From Streptomyces puniciscabiei (GTDB taxonomy: Bacteria; Actinomycetota; Actinomycetes; Streptomycetales; Streptomycetaceae), in assembly GCF_006715785.1 (NCBI RefSeq), contig NZ_VFNX01000001.1, forward strand, positions 1,998,501 through 2,062,500: a DNA stretch of 64,000 bases, read 5' to 3'. Below are positions 18,160 through 25,448 of this stretch, piece after piece. Numbering within the stretch: the stretch's first letter is position 1; each line of letters starts with the position of its first letter. The position numbers were made by a program, and so were the translations under genes. The notes beneath the pieces were generated by a model. The model was not told the DNA's origin, did not search any database, and worked only from the letters and a program-made list of their open reading frames with translations.

Positions 18160-20300
18160 CGGAGCAGCCCACCTCCTTCGAGCGCCCTCAGGGCGCCGAC
18201 CCCGCGGAGGGCCGCGGGGCGCTCACGCGTGCCCCGAAACCGGCCGGCAGCCCGGCCTTACCGGCGCAGGCCCGGCCGGAGGGAGTGTCCTGCGCACCGG
18301 GCACGGCCACACCGTGTGGCCAGGGACAGGACGGCAGGGGGACGCAGTCCCCGGTCGGCAAGGGGAAGGAGCCCCCAGTCAACGGCCCCGAGCACTCCCA
18401 GCCCGCCACCACCGAGCCCGGCGCGCACCGCCCGCGTCCGGCGCCCGAGGCGGCCCTCCCGGCGCGCCCCGGGCCGGAGGCCATCCCGCCGCAGCCCGGC
18501 GCCGAGCAGGAGCGGGTGCCGGGCGGTCAGGAGCGCCGTACCGGGCGCGGTCTGCCGCCGGGCCGCCCGATGCCGATGCGGCGCGACGGCGACCGGCTGC
18601 GCTTCGTGGGCGCGGCCACCCGGCGGATCGCGCGCGGACTGGACCTGGACGAGATCGTGATGGGGCTGTGCCGGGCGACCGTGCCGACGTTCTCGGACGC
18701 GATCCTGGTCTATCTGCGCGACCCGCTGCCGGTCGGCGACGAGCGGCCCACCGGTCCGGTGGTGCTGCGGCTGCGCCGTACCGACCGGATTCCGGAGGAC
18801 CGGGACACCGACGGGGTGCTGCTGCCGCCCGCCTTCGACCCCGAGCCGGAGCCGAGTGCGCTGGCCGAGCTGTCCGCGCTCACCACCGAGCTGTGCGAGG
18901 TGCGCCCCGGCGGTGCGCTGAACGAGGTGCTGCGCGGGGTGCGTCCGGTGTTCGCCGACTCGCCCGCCGCCCGGGCCGCGCTGCCGGAGCTGCTCGGCGA
19001 GTGCGCCGAGACGGTCGTGCCGTCGGGGCAGCACGCGATCCTCGCGCCGCTGCGCGGCCGGCGCCGGGTGATCGGGGCGGCCCTGTTCCTGCGCCGCCCG
19101 GAGCGGCTGGCGTTCGAGGCCGACGACCTGCTGGTGGCGGCCCAGCTGGCCACGCACAGCGCGCTCGGCATCGACAAGGCGGTGCTGTACGGCCGTGAGG
19201 CGTACATCGCCGACGAGCTGCAGCGCACCATGCTGCCGGAGACCCTGCCCCGGCCGACCGGCGTGCGGCTCGCCTCCCGGTATCTGCCGGCCGCGGAGAC
19301 CGCGCGGGTCGGCGGGGACTGGTACGACGCGATCCCGCTGCCCGGCAGCCGGGTCGCGCTCGTGGTCGGTGACGTCATGGGGCACTCCATGACCTCGGCG
19401 GCGATCATGGGCCAGCTGCGGACGACCGCGCAGACCCTGGCCGGGCTCGACCTGCCGCCGCAGGAGGTGCTGCACCACCTGGACGAGCAGGCGCAGCGGC
19501 TCGGTACGGACCGCATGGCGACGTGTCTGTACGCCGTCTACGACCCGGTGACGCACCGCATCACCATCGCCAACGCCGGCCATCCGCCGCCCGTGCTGCT
19601 GCACCTGGGCGGCCGGGCCGAGGTGCTGCGGGTGCCGCCGGGGGCGCCGATCGGCGTCGGAGGTGTCGACTTCGAGGCCGTGGAGCTGGACGCGCCCGCC
19701 GGGGCCACGCTGCTGCTGTACACCGACGGGCTGGTGGAGTCCCGGCTGCGGGACGTGTGGACCGGCATAGAGCAGCTGCGGGAGAAGCTCGCCGCGACCG
19801 CGCGGCTGACCGGCCCGGACCATCCGCCGCCGCTGGAAGCCCTGTGCGACGAGGTGCTGGACATGCTCGGCCCGGGCGACCGGGACGACGACATCGCGCT
19901 GCTCGCGGCCCGCTTCGACGGGATCGCGCCGAGCGATGTCGCGTACTGGAAGCTGGAGCCGGACGACACGGCCCCCGGCCAGGCCCGCCGCCTGGCCCGG
20001 CGCGCACTCGCCCGCTGGGACCTGGAGGATCTGTCGGACTCGGTGGAGCTGCTGGTCAGCGAGGTCGTGACGAACGCCGTACGGTACGCGTCCCGGCCGG
20101 TGACGCTGCGGCTGCTGCGCACCGACGTGCTGCGCTGCGAGGTCGGTGACGACGTGCCGCAGCTGCCGCGGCTGCGGCAGGCCCGGGCCGACGACGAGGG
20201 CGGGCGCGGCCTGTACCTGGTCAACAAGCTGGCCCGGCGCTGGGGCGCGACCCGGCTGAGCACCGGCAAGTCGGTGTGGTTCGAGCTGAACCGGGGCTGA
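18156..20300 (+). CDS. SpoIIE/PP2C-type phosphatase with GAF and anti-sigma-factor ATPase domains
   Basis: The product is about 714 residues from GTG 18156. In order it has a disordered Pro-rich head of about 135 residues; a GAF domain (about 150-330, beginning RFVGAATRRIARGLDLDEIV); a SpoIIE phosphatase domain (about 340-560, with VGGDWYDAIPL, VVGDVMGHSM and YTDGLVESR carrying metal-binding Asp residues); and an RsbW-like HATPase domain (about 600-710, with SEVVTNAVRYA and GGRGLYLVNKLA). Such proteins control sigma-factor partner switching. The domain series predicts one protein able both to phosphorylate and to dephosphorylate anti-anti-sigma factors. An ATG at 18141 is an alternative start. 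Confidence 0.9.
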   Translation: MTEQPTSFERPQGADPAEGRGALTRAPKPAGSPALPAQARPEGVSCAPGTATPCGQGQDGRGTQSPVGKGKEPPVNGPEHSQPATTEPGAHRPRPAPEAALPARPGPEAIPPQPGAEQERVPGGQERRTGRGLPPGRPMPMRRDGDRLRFVGAATRRIARGLDLDEIVMGLCRATVPTFSDAILVYLRDPLPVGDERPTGPVVLRLRRTDRIPEDRDTDGVLLPPAFDPEPEPSALAELSALTTELCEVRPGGALNEVLRGVRPVFADSPAARAALPELLGECAETVVPSGQHAILAPLRGRRRVIGAALFLRRPERLAFEADDLLVAAQLATHSALGIDKAVLYGREAYIADELQRTMLPETLPRPTGVRLASRYLPAAETARVGGDWYDAIPLPGSRVALVVGDVMGHSMTSAAIMGQLRTTAQTLAGLDLPPQEVLHHLDEQAQRLGTDRMATCLYAVYDPVTHRITIANAGHPPPVLLHLGGRAEVLRVPPGAPIGVGGVDFEAVELDAPAGATLLLYTDGLVESRLRDVWTGIEQLREKLAATARLTGPDHPPPLEALCDEVLDMLGPGDRDDDIALLAARFDGIAPSDVAYWKLEPDDTAPGQARRLARRALARWDLEDLSDSVELLVSEVVTNAVRYASRPVTLRLLRTDVLRCEVGDDVPQLPRLRQARADDEGGRGLYLVNKLARRWGATRLSTGKSVWFELNRG

Positions 20301-20314
20301 GCGAGCCGTAGCTG

Positions 20315-20353
20315 CGCGAAGGGCGCCCGGGGAGTTCCCGGGCGCCCTTCGCG
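20315..20353. terminator. Strong bidirectional terminator
   Basis: A perfect 17-bp stem (20315-20331 with 20337-20353) on a 5-base loop lies between converging genes. Confidence 0.9.
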
Positions 20354-20389
20354 TGTGCGCTCCACCGATCTACCGGCCTACCGGCGGGC

Positions 20390-22768
20390 CTACTGGCCGA
20401 AGTTCTGGCCGCCGCCCGGATCGAGCGGGTTGTCCGAGACGCCGCCTGTCGGCGTCTGCGTCGGCGTCTGCGTGGGGGTCTGCGTCGGCGTCTGCGTGGG
20501 CGTCTGGGTCGGCGTCTGCGTCGGCGTCCTCGACGGCGGCGCGGAGCTGGTCGGCGGCTTGCTGGTCGGCGTGTGCGACGGCGTCTGGGTCGGGGTCTGG
20601 CTGTGGGTCGGGGTCTGCGTCGGCTGGACGGCCGCGCCCTGGTCGGTCTCCAGGTCGAACTCGGCCCTGTGCGTCACCCCGAAGGTGTACGCGGCCCAGA
20701 TCTGCGCCGGGTAGCCACCGCCGTTGACGCGACCGGGGGCGCCGGTGGAATCGAGCAGGCCGCCCGCGCCCGTCAGGGAGACATGTGCCTGGCTCTTCGC
20801 GTCCTCGCCGAAGAGGCCGACGGAAGTGACCAGGTCGGGCGTGTAGCCGGTGAACCAGGCGGACTTGTCCTCGTCGGAGGTACCGGTCTTGCCGGCCACC
20901 TGCTGGCCGTCGCGCAGCGGATTGTTGGCCACGTACTTCTGCGCCGTGCCGTCGTCGACCACGCCGGTCAGCACCGAGGTCACGGTGTCGGCGGCGTTCC
21001 GGCTGATCACCTCGCCGCCGATCGGGCTGGGCAGCTGTACGGAACGGGTGCTCTGCTGGGCCGACTTGAGGATGCTCGGTGTCACCTTGTTGCCGTGGTT
21101 GGCGAGGGTGGCGTAGATCCCGGCCATCTCCAGCGGGCTGGCGCCCATGGAGCCGAGGGTCTGCGCGTACACCGGCTGCATGCCGGTGGTGTCCATGCCG
21201 AGCTTGTCGGCGGTACTCATGACGTTCTTCATGCCCACGTCCACGCCCATCTGCGCGAAGACGGAGTTCACGGAGTTGTTCATGGCCTGCTGGACGGTGA
21301 TCGGGCCGTAGTCGTGGTGGTCCTCGTTCGGCGGGCCGAAGCCGACCTTGCTGCCGTGGTCCACGACCTGGCGGCCGCTGGTGCCGTCGTAGACCGTGTT
21401 GGCGGTGATGGGCTTGCCGTCCTGCGTGGTGGAGCCGTTCTCGAGAGCGGCGGCGAGGATGACCGGCTTGAACGTCGAGGCGGGCTGGTAGTCCCGGCGG
21501 GTGGCGTTGTTGGTCCAGTGCTTGAAGAGGTCCTCACCGCCGTAGAGGGCGACGATCTTGCCGGTCTTGGGATCCACCGAGACCGCGCCGGCCTGCACGG
21601 CGCTGTCGACCTTGCGCTTCTTGGCATCCAGTTTGCCGGTCAGCTGGGACTTGACGGCCTGTTCCAGCTTGGCCTGCTTCTTCTTGTCGATGTTCAGCGT
21701 GATGGTCCAGCCGCGGTCGATCACCTCGGCCTCGGCCTGGGAACGGCTGATGTTCTCCTGCTTCATCAGCTGCTGTTCGAGCTGCTGGTTGGCGAGGTCG
21801 ATCAGATAGCCCTTCCGCCCCTCCTGACCCGGCGTCCCCTTGGGGTCCTTGGGATACGGGAACTTCATGGCCTGCCGCTTGGCCGGGTCCAGCCAGTGCT
21901 GCTTGACCATGTTGTCCAGGACGTAGTTCCAGCGGGCCTGCACCAGCTTCTTGCCCGTGGAGGTCGCGACCGCCCAGTCGTACTGGCTCGGCGCCTGGAG
22001 GAGGGCGGCGAGGTAGGCGCCCTGCTCGACCGTCAGCTTCTGGGCGTCGGTGCGGTAGTAGGCCTGGGCGGCGGCCTGGATGCCGTAGGCGTTGCGGCCG
22101 TAGTAGCTGGTGTTGATGTAGCCCGCGAGGATCTGGTCCTTGGTCAGCTTCTGGTCCACCTTCAAGGAGATGACCATCTCCTTGAGCTTGCGGCTGACGG
22201 TCTGGTTCTGGTTGAGGTAGTAGTTCTTGACGTACTGCTGGGTGATCGTGGAGCCGCCCTGGGCGCCACGGCCCATCGCCGTGTTGTACAGACCGCGGGC
22301 CAGGCCTCTGAGGTCGATGCCGGAGTCGGTGTAGAAGGTCTTGTTCTCGGCGGCGACGAAGGTGTGCTGGACGTCCTTGGGCACGTTGGCCAGGTCCACG
22401 CTCTCGCGGTTGGTCTTGCCGACGCGGGCCATGATCGAGCCGTCGCTGTACTTGTAGATGTTGCTCTGCTGCCTGGCGGCGGCGTTGCCCTGGGGGATGT
22501 CGACCATCATGTACAGGGCGATGAAGCCGCCGATGCCGAGCAGGCACAGGCCGAAGAACGTGCCCAGGATCTTCTTCCAGGTGAACAGGCGGCGTATGCG
22601 GCCCTTGGGCGGCTTGGCGGCCTTGCCGGCGGCTCTGCGGCCCGGGGCGGGCCCGGCGCTGCCGCCGGGCGCGGGCGCGGCGCCGCCTGCGGGGGCGGAG
22701 CGGCGGCGCTTGGGCGCCGCGCGGTGGCCACCGCGCTGGCGCGCTCGTCTCTCTTCCGCTCGTCCCAT
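20390..22768 (-). CDS. Class A bifunctional penicillin-binding protein
   Basis: The 792-residue product polymerises and cross-links peptidoglycan. After a basic cytoplasmic head of 66 residues comes one membrane helix (67-89). The GT51 domain has catalytic Glu 141 (AAENKTFY) and GGSTITQQYVKN (171-182). The transpeptidase domain has Ser 431 in STFK, SVN at 499-501 and KTGT at 627-630. All catalytic residues are present. The last 100 residues are a low-complexity Thr-Pro-Thr-Gln tail, probably extended through the wall. The ATG at 22768 gives the normal anchored form. Confidence 0.93.
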   Translation of the reverse strand: MGRAEERRARQRGGHRAAPKRRRSAPAGGAAPAPGGSAGPAPGRRAAGKAAKPPKGRIRRLFTWKKILGTFFGLCLLGIGGFIALYMMVDIPQGNAAARQQSNIYKYSDGSIMARVGKTNRESVDLANVPKDVQHTFVAAENKTFYTDSGIDLRGLARGLYNTAMGRGAQGGSTITQQYVKNYYLNQNQTVSRKLKEMVISLKVDQKLTKDQILAGYINTSYYGRNAYGIQAAAQAYYRTDAQKLTVEQGAYLAALLQAPSQYDWAVATSTGKKLVQARWNYVLDNMVKQHWLDPAKRQAMKFPYPKDPKGTPGQEGRKGYLIDLANQQLEQQLMKQENISRSQAEAEVIDRGWTITLNIDKKKQAKLEQAVKSQLTGKLDAKKRKVDSAVQAGAVSVDPKTGKIVALYGGEDLFKHWTNNATRRDYQPASTFKPVILAAALENGSTTQDGKPITANTVYDGTSGRQVVDHGSKVGFGPPNEDHHDYGPITVQQAMNNSVNSVFAQMGVDVGMKNVMSTADKLGMDTTGMQPVYAQTLGSMGASPLEMAGIYATLANHGNKVTPSILKSAQQSTRSVQLPSPIGGEVISRNAADTVTSVLTGVVDDGTAQKYVANNPLRDGQQVAGKTGTSDEDKSAWFTGYTPDLVTSVGLFGEDAKSQAHVSLTGAGGLLDSTGAPGRVNGGGYPAQIWAAYTFGVTHRAEFDLETDQGAAVQPTQTPTHSQTPTQTPSHTPTSKPPTSSAPPSRTPTQTPTQTPTQTPTQTPTQTPTQTPTGGVSDNPLDPGGGQNFGQ
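20448..20531 (-). repeat. Tandem 12-bp repeat coding the TPTQ tail of the penicillin-binding protein
   Basis: Seven consecutive 12-base units, near-copies of GTCGGCGTCTGC on the plus strand, encode repeated Thr-Pro-Thr-Gln. The unit length keeps the frame, so copy number can vary without disrupting the protein. Confidence 0.85.
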
Positions 22769-22930
22769 GGGTTCCTTCGCTCCGCTTCCGTCTCAGTGGT
22801 CAGCTCCGAAAGCTAACACCCGTCTATATGACAAAGGGCGTCCGATCCGTTCTTTTACGGACGTGACAATCAGCACCTGCTCCAAGGGAACCGACGGATC
22901 TGGAGGTCATGGGGTTGCTTCCGGCCGGAA

Positions 22931-22944
22931 AAGTGATATCACTT
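22931..22944. promoter_or_regulatory. 14-bp perfect palindrome upstream of the SPFH gene
   Basis: AAGTGATATCACTT is self-complementary and lies 40 bases before the start codon, in an AT-richer stretch typical of a promoter. It has the form of a dimeric regulator site; the regulator is not known. Confidence 0.6.
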
Positions 22945-22983
22945 AGCTAGACCGAAGTGAGCACAACCTGAACGGGGATCACC

Positions 22984-23913
22984 ATGACCGCCAACGACTC
23001 CGCCCTCGACGTACCCGAGATGCCCGCGCCACAGGTGCGGGAGTTCACCGCGCACAGCATCGGCGGCGGGCTCGCCCTGCTGCTCGGCCTGCTCGGGCTC
23101 GGCGCCACCGCCGGACTGCTCGCCGCCGCCTCGGCCGTCTCCGCCGCCGGCGCCAAGGCCGGGCTCATCGTCACCGGGATCGTCGTGTTCCTCGCCGCGA
23201 TCATCTCGCTGCGCGGCCTGAACACCGTCGCGCCCGGCGAGGCCCGGGTCGTCCAGCTCTTCGGGCGCTACCGGGGCACGGTCCGGCAGGACGGCCTGCG
23301 CTGGGTGAACCCCTTCACCTCGCGGACCCGGATCTCCACCCGGGTGCGCAACCACGAGACCGCCGTACTGAAGGTCAACGACGCCTACGGCAACCCGATC
23401 GAGCTGGCCGCCGTCGTGGTGTGGAAGGTCCAGGACACCGCGCAGGCCACCTTCGAGGTCGACGACTTCACCGAGTTCGTGGCCACGCAGACCGAGACGG
23501 CCGTACGGCACATCGCGATCGAGTACCCCTACGACGCCCACGACGAGGACGGCCTGTCGCTGCGCGGCAACGCCGAGGAGATCACCGAGAAGCTGGCCGT
23601 CGAGCTGCAGGCCCGGGTGGAGGCGGCCGGGGTGCGGATCGTCGAGTCGCGCTTCACGCACCTCGCGTACGCTCCCGAGATCGCCTCGGCGATGCTCCAG
23701 CGGCAGCAGGCCGGTGCGGTCGTGGCCGCGCGGCGGCAGATCGTGGACGGCGCGGTCGGCATGGTCGAGGCGGCGCTCGGCCGGATCGCGGAGGCGGACA
23801 TCGTGGAACTGGACGAGGAGCGCAAGGCGGCGATGGTGTCCAACCTGATGGTGGTGCTGTGCGGTGACCGGGCCCCGCAGCCGGTCCTCAACACCGGGAC
23901 GCTCTACCAGTGA
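22984..23913 (+). CDS. SPFH (band 7/stomatin-like) membrane protein
   Basis: The 309-residue product has two hydrophobic segments (about 27-52 and 58-74). A band-7 domain follows: [32 protein letters not shown], and a long helical region with [27 protein letters not shown]. Such proteins assemble into membrane microdomain scaffolds. Start ATG 22984 is supported by GAACGGGGATC upstream. Its stop overlaps the start of the next small gene (GTGA), so the two are co-translated. A perfect palindrome stands upstream. Confidence 0.88.
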   Translation: MTANDSALDVPEMPAPQVREFTAHSIGGGLALLLGLLGLGATAGLLAAASAVSAAGAKAGLIVTGIVVFLAAIISLRGLNTVAPGEARVVQLFGRYRGTVRQDGLRWVNPFTSRTRISTRVRNHETAVLKVNDAYGNPIELAAVVVWKVQDTAQATFEVDDFTEFVATQTETAVRHIAIEYPYDAHDEDGLSLRGNAEEITEKLAVELQARVEAAGVRIVESRFTHLAYAPEIASAMLQRQQAGAVVAARRQIVDGAVGMVEAALGRIAEADIVELDEERKAAMVSNLMVVLCGDRAPQPVLNTGTLYQ

Positions 23914-24143
23914 CGGAGCCTTCGGGGACTCCGAAGCGTCGGCCTCAGCAGCGCAAGCAGGTACTGCTGAGGCTCGACCCGTCGGTGTACGAGGCACTGG
24001 CGCGCTGGGCCGGGGACGAGCTGCGGTCGGCCAACGCGCAGATCGAGTTCCTGCTCAGGAAGGCACTGGCCGAGGCGGGACGGCTGCCGAAGGAGACGGG
24101 ACCGCTGCCGCGCAGAGGCAGGCCACCTGTTTCGGAACCGTGA
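23910..24143 (+). CDS. Small ribbon-helix-helix-like protein
   Basis: The 77-residue product reads RKQVLLRLDPSVYEALARWA then RSANAQIEFLLRKALAEAG, the strand-helix-helix pattern of Arc/MetJ-type DNA-binding proteins. Both termini are basic and Pro-rich. Its GTG overlaps the SPFH stop codon. It could repress its own operon through the palindrome at 22931-22944; this is an inference from position only. No toxin gene follows. Confidence 0.7.
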   Translation: MTEPSGTPKRRPQQRKQVLLRLDPSVYEALARWAGDELRSANAQIEFLLRKALAEAGRLPKETGPLPRRGRPPVSEP

Positions 24144-24184
24144 CAATCGGTTCCCACCTGCACCCCCGTACACCCCGCCATGAT

Positions 24185-24227
24185 CTACACACTGCGCGTA
24201 TACATGCGACGTATACACCGTGTGTAG
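24185..24227. promoter_or_regulatory. Operator of the PadR gene: nested inverted repeats
   Basis: CTACACAC (24185-24192) and GTGTGTAG (24220-24227) are perfect inverted arms, with two inner GTATAC copies (24198-24203, 24211-24216). The site ends 10 bases before the PadR start codon, so autoregulation is likely. Confidence 0.65.
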
Positions 24228-24237
24228 AGTGCGGTGC

Positions 24238-24762
24238 ATGTCCATCGGTCACACTCTCCTGGGACTCCTGGAGTCCGGCCCGCGGCACGGTTACGACCTG
24301 AAGCGGGCCTTCGACGAGAAGTTCGGTCACGACCGGCCGCTGCACTACGGCCAGGTCTACTCCACGATGTCCCGACTGCTGAAGCACGGCCTCGTGGAGG
24401 TCGACGGGATCGAGGCGGGCGACGGCCCGGAGCGCAAGCGGTACGCCATCACCGGCGCCGGCATCACGGACGTCGAGCGCTGGCTCGGCACCCCGGAGAA
24501 GCCGGAGGAGTATCTGCAGTCGACCCTGTACAACAAGGTCGTCCTCGCCCTCCTCACCCACCGCGACGCCTCCGTCATCCTCGACACCCAGCGCGCCGAG
24601 CACCTGCGCAGCATGCGGATCCTGACCGACCGCAAGCGCAAGGGCGACCTCGCGGACCAGCTGATCTGCGACCACGCGCTGTTCCACCTGGAGGCCGACC
24701 TGCGCTGGCTGGAGCTGACCGCCGCGCGCCTCGACAAGCTCCGTGAGGCGGTGGCCAAGTGA
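24238..24762 (+). CDS. PadR-family transcriptional repressor
   Basis: The 174-residue product starts MSIGHTLLGLLESGPRHGYDLKRAF and has the winged-helix phrase YGQVYSTMSRLLKHGLVEVD. A C-terminal dimerising helical domain (Vir_act_alpha_C type) follows, with EEYLQSTLYNKVVLALL. Family members repress exporter operons and release DNA on binding hydrophobic drugs. The ATG at 24238 fits the family start. Its stop overlaps the GTG of the ABC ATPase, so regulator and exporter form one operon controlled from the nested repeats just upstream. Confidence 0.9.
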   Translation: MSIGHTLLGLLESGPRHGYDLKRAFDEKFGHDRPLHYGQVYSTMSRLLKHGLVEVDGIEAGDGPERKRYAITGAGITDVERWLGTPEKPEEYLQSTLYNKVVLALLTHRDASVILDTQRAEHLRSMRILTDRKRKGDLADQLICDHALFHLEADLRWLELTAARLDKLREAVAK

Positions 24763-25448
24763 CTCCTCCCCCCGGCTCCCTGCTCGCCGCCGAGAACCTG
24801 CACAAGGCCTACGGTCCCACGGTCGCGCTCGACGGCGCCGAGTTCTCCATCCACCCCGGCGAGGTCGTCGCCGTGATGGGCCCCTCCGGCTCCGGCAAGT
24901 CGACGCTGCTGCACTGCCTCGCCGGCATCGTGCCGCCCGACTCCGGCTCCATCGTCTACAACGGCCGCGAACTGGCCGGCCTGAGCGACGCCGAGCGCAG
25001 CGCGCTGCGCCGGTCGGAGTTCGGTTTCGTCTTCCAGTTCGGCCAGTTGGTGCCCGAGCTGACGTGTGTGGAGAACGTGGCACTGCCGCTCCGGCTGAAC
25101 GGCACCTCCCGCAAGCAGGCCGAGAAGGCCGCGCTCACCTGGATGGAACGCCTGGAGGTGGACGACCTCGGGGGCAAGCGGCCCGGCGAGGTCTCCGGCG
25201 GCCAGGGACAGCGCGTCGCGGTGGCGCGGGCCCTGGTCACCGGGCCCCGGGTGGTCTTCGCGGACGAGCCGACCGGCGCGCTCGACTCCCTCAACGGCGA
25301 GCGCGTGATGGAGCTGCTGACCGACGCGGCCCGCACCACCAACGCGGCCGTCGTGCTGGTCACGCACGAGCCCCGGGTGGCCGCCTACTCCGACCGCGAG
25401 ATCGTCGTACGCGACGGGAAGTCCCGCGACATGGAGCGGGCCATATGA
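24759..25448 (+). CDS. ABC transporter ATP-binding protein (MacB/LolD type)
   Basis: The 229-residue product has Walker A GPSGSGKST at 41-49, the Q-loop in VFQFGQLVPELT, signature VSGGQGQRVAVARAL, Walker B RVVFADEPTGALDS and the switch His in LVTHEPRVA. The family couples ATP hydrolysis to FtsX-like permeases that export peptides, lipids or antibiotics. The GTG at 24759 overlaps the PadR stop, and its own stop overlaps the permease ATG at 25445, so all three are coupled. Confidence 0.92.
   Translation: MTPPPGSLLAAENLHKAYGPTVALDGAEFSIHPGEVVAVMGPSGSGKSTLLHCLAGIVPPDSGSIVYNGRELAGLSDAERSALRRSEFGFVFQFGQLVPELTCVENVALPLRLNGTSRKQAEKAALTWMERLEVDDLGGKRPGEVSGGQGQRVAVARALVTGPRVVFADEPTGALDSLNGERVMELLTDAARTTNAAVVLVTHEPRVAAYSDREIVVRDGKSRDMERAI

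Noticed and set aside
20573-22816. 747-codon open frame on the plus strand
   Set aside because: It is antisense to the penicillin-binding protein, composed mainly of Val, Gly, Leu and Asp, with no motif.
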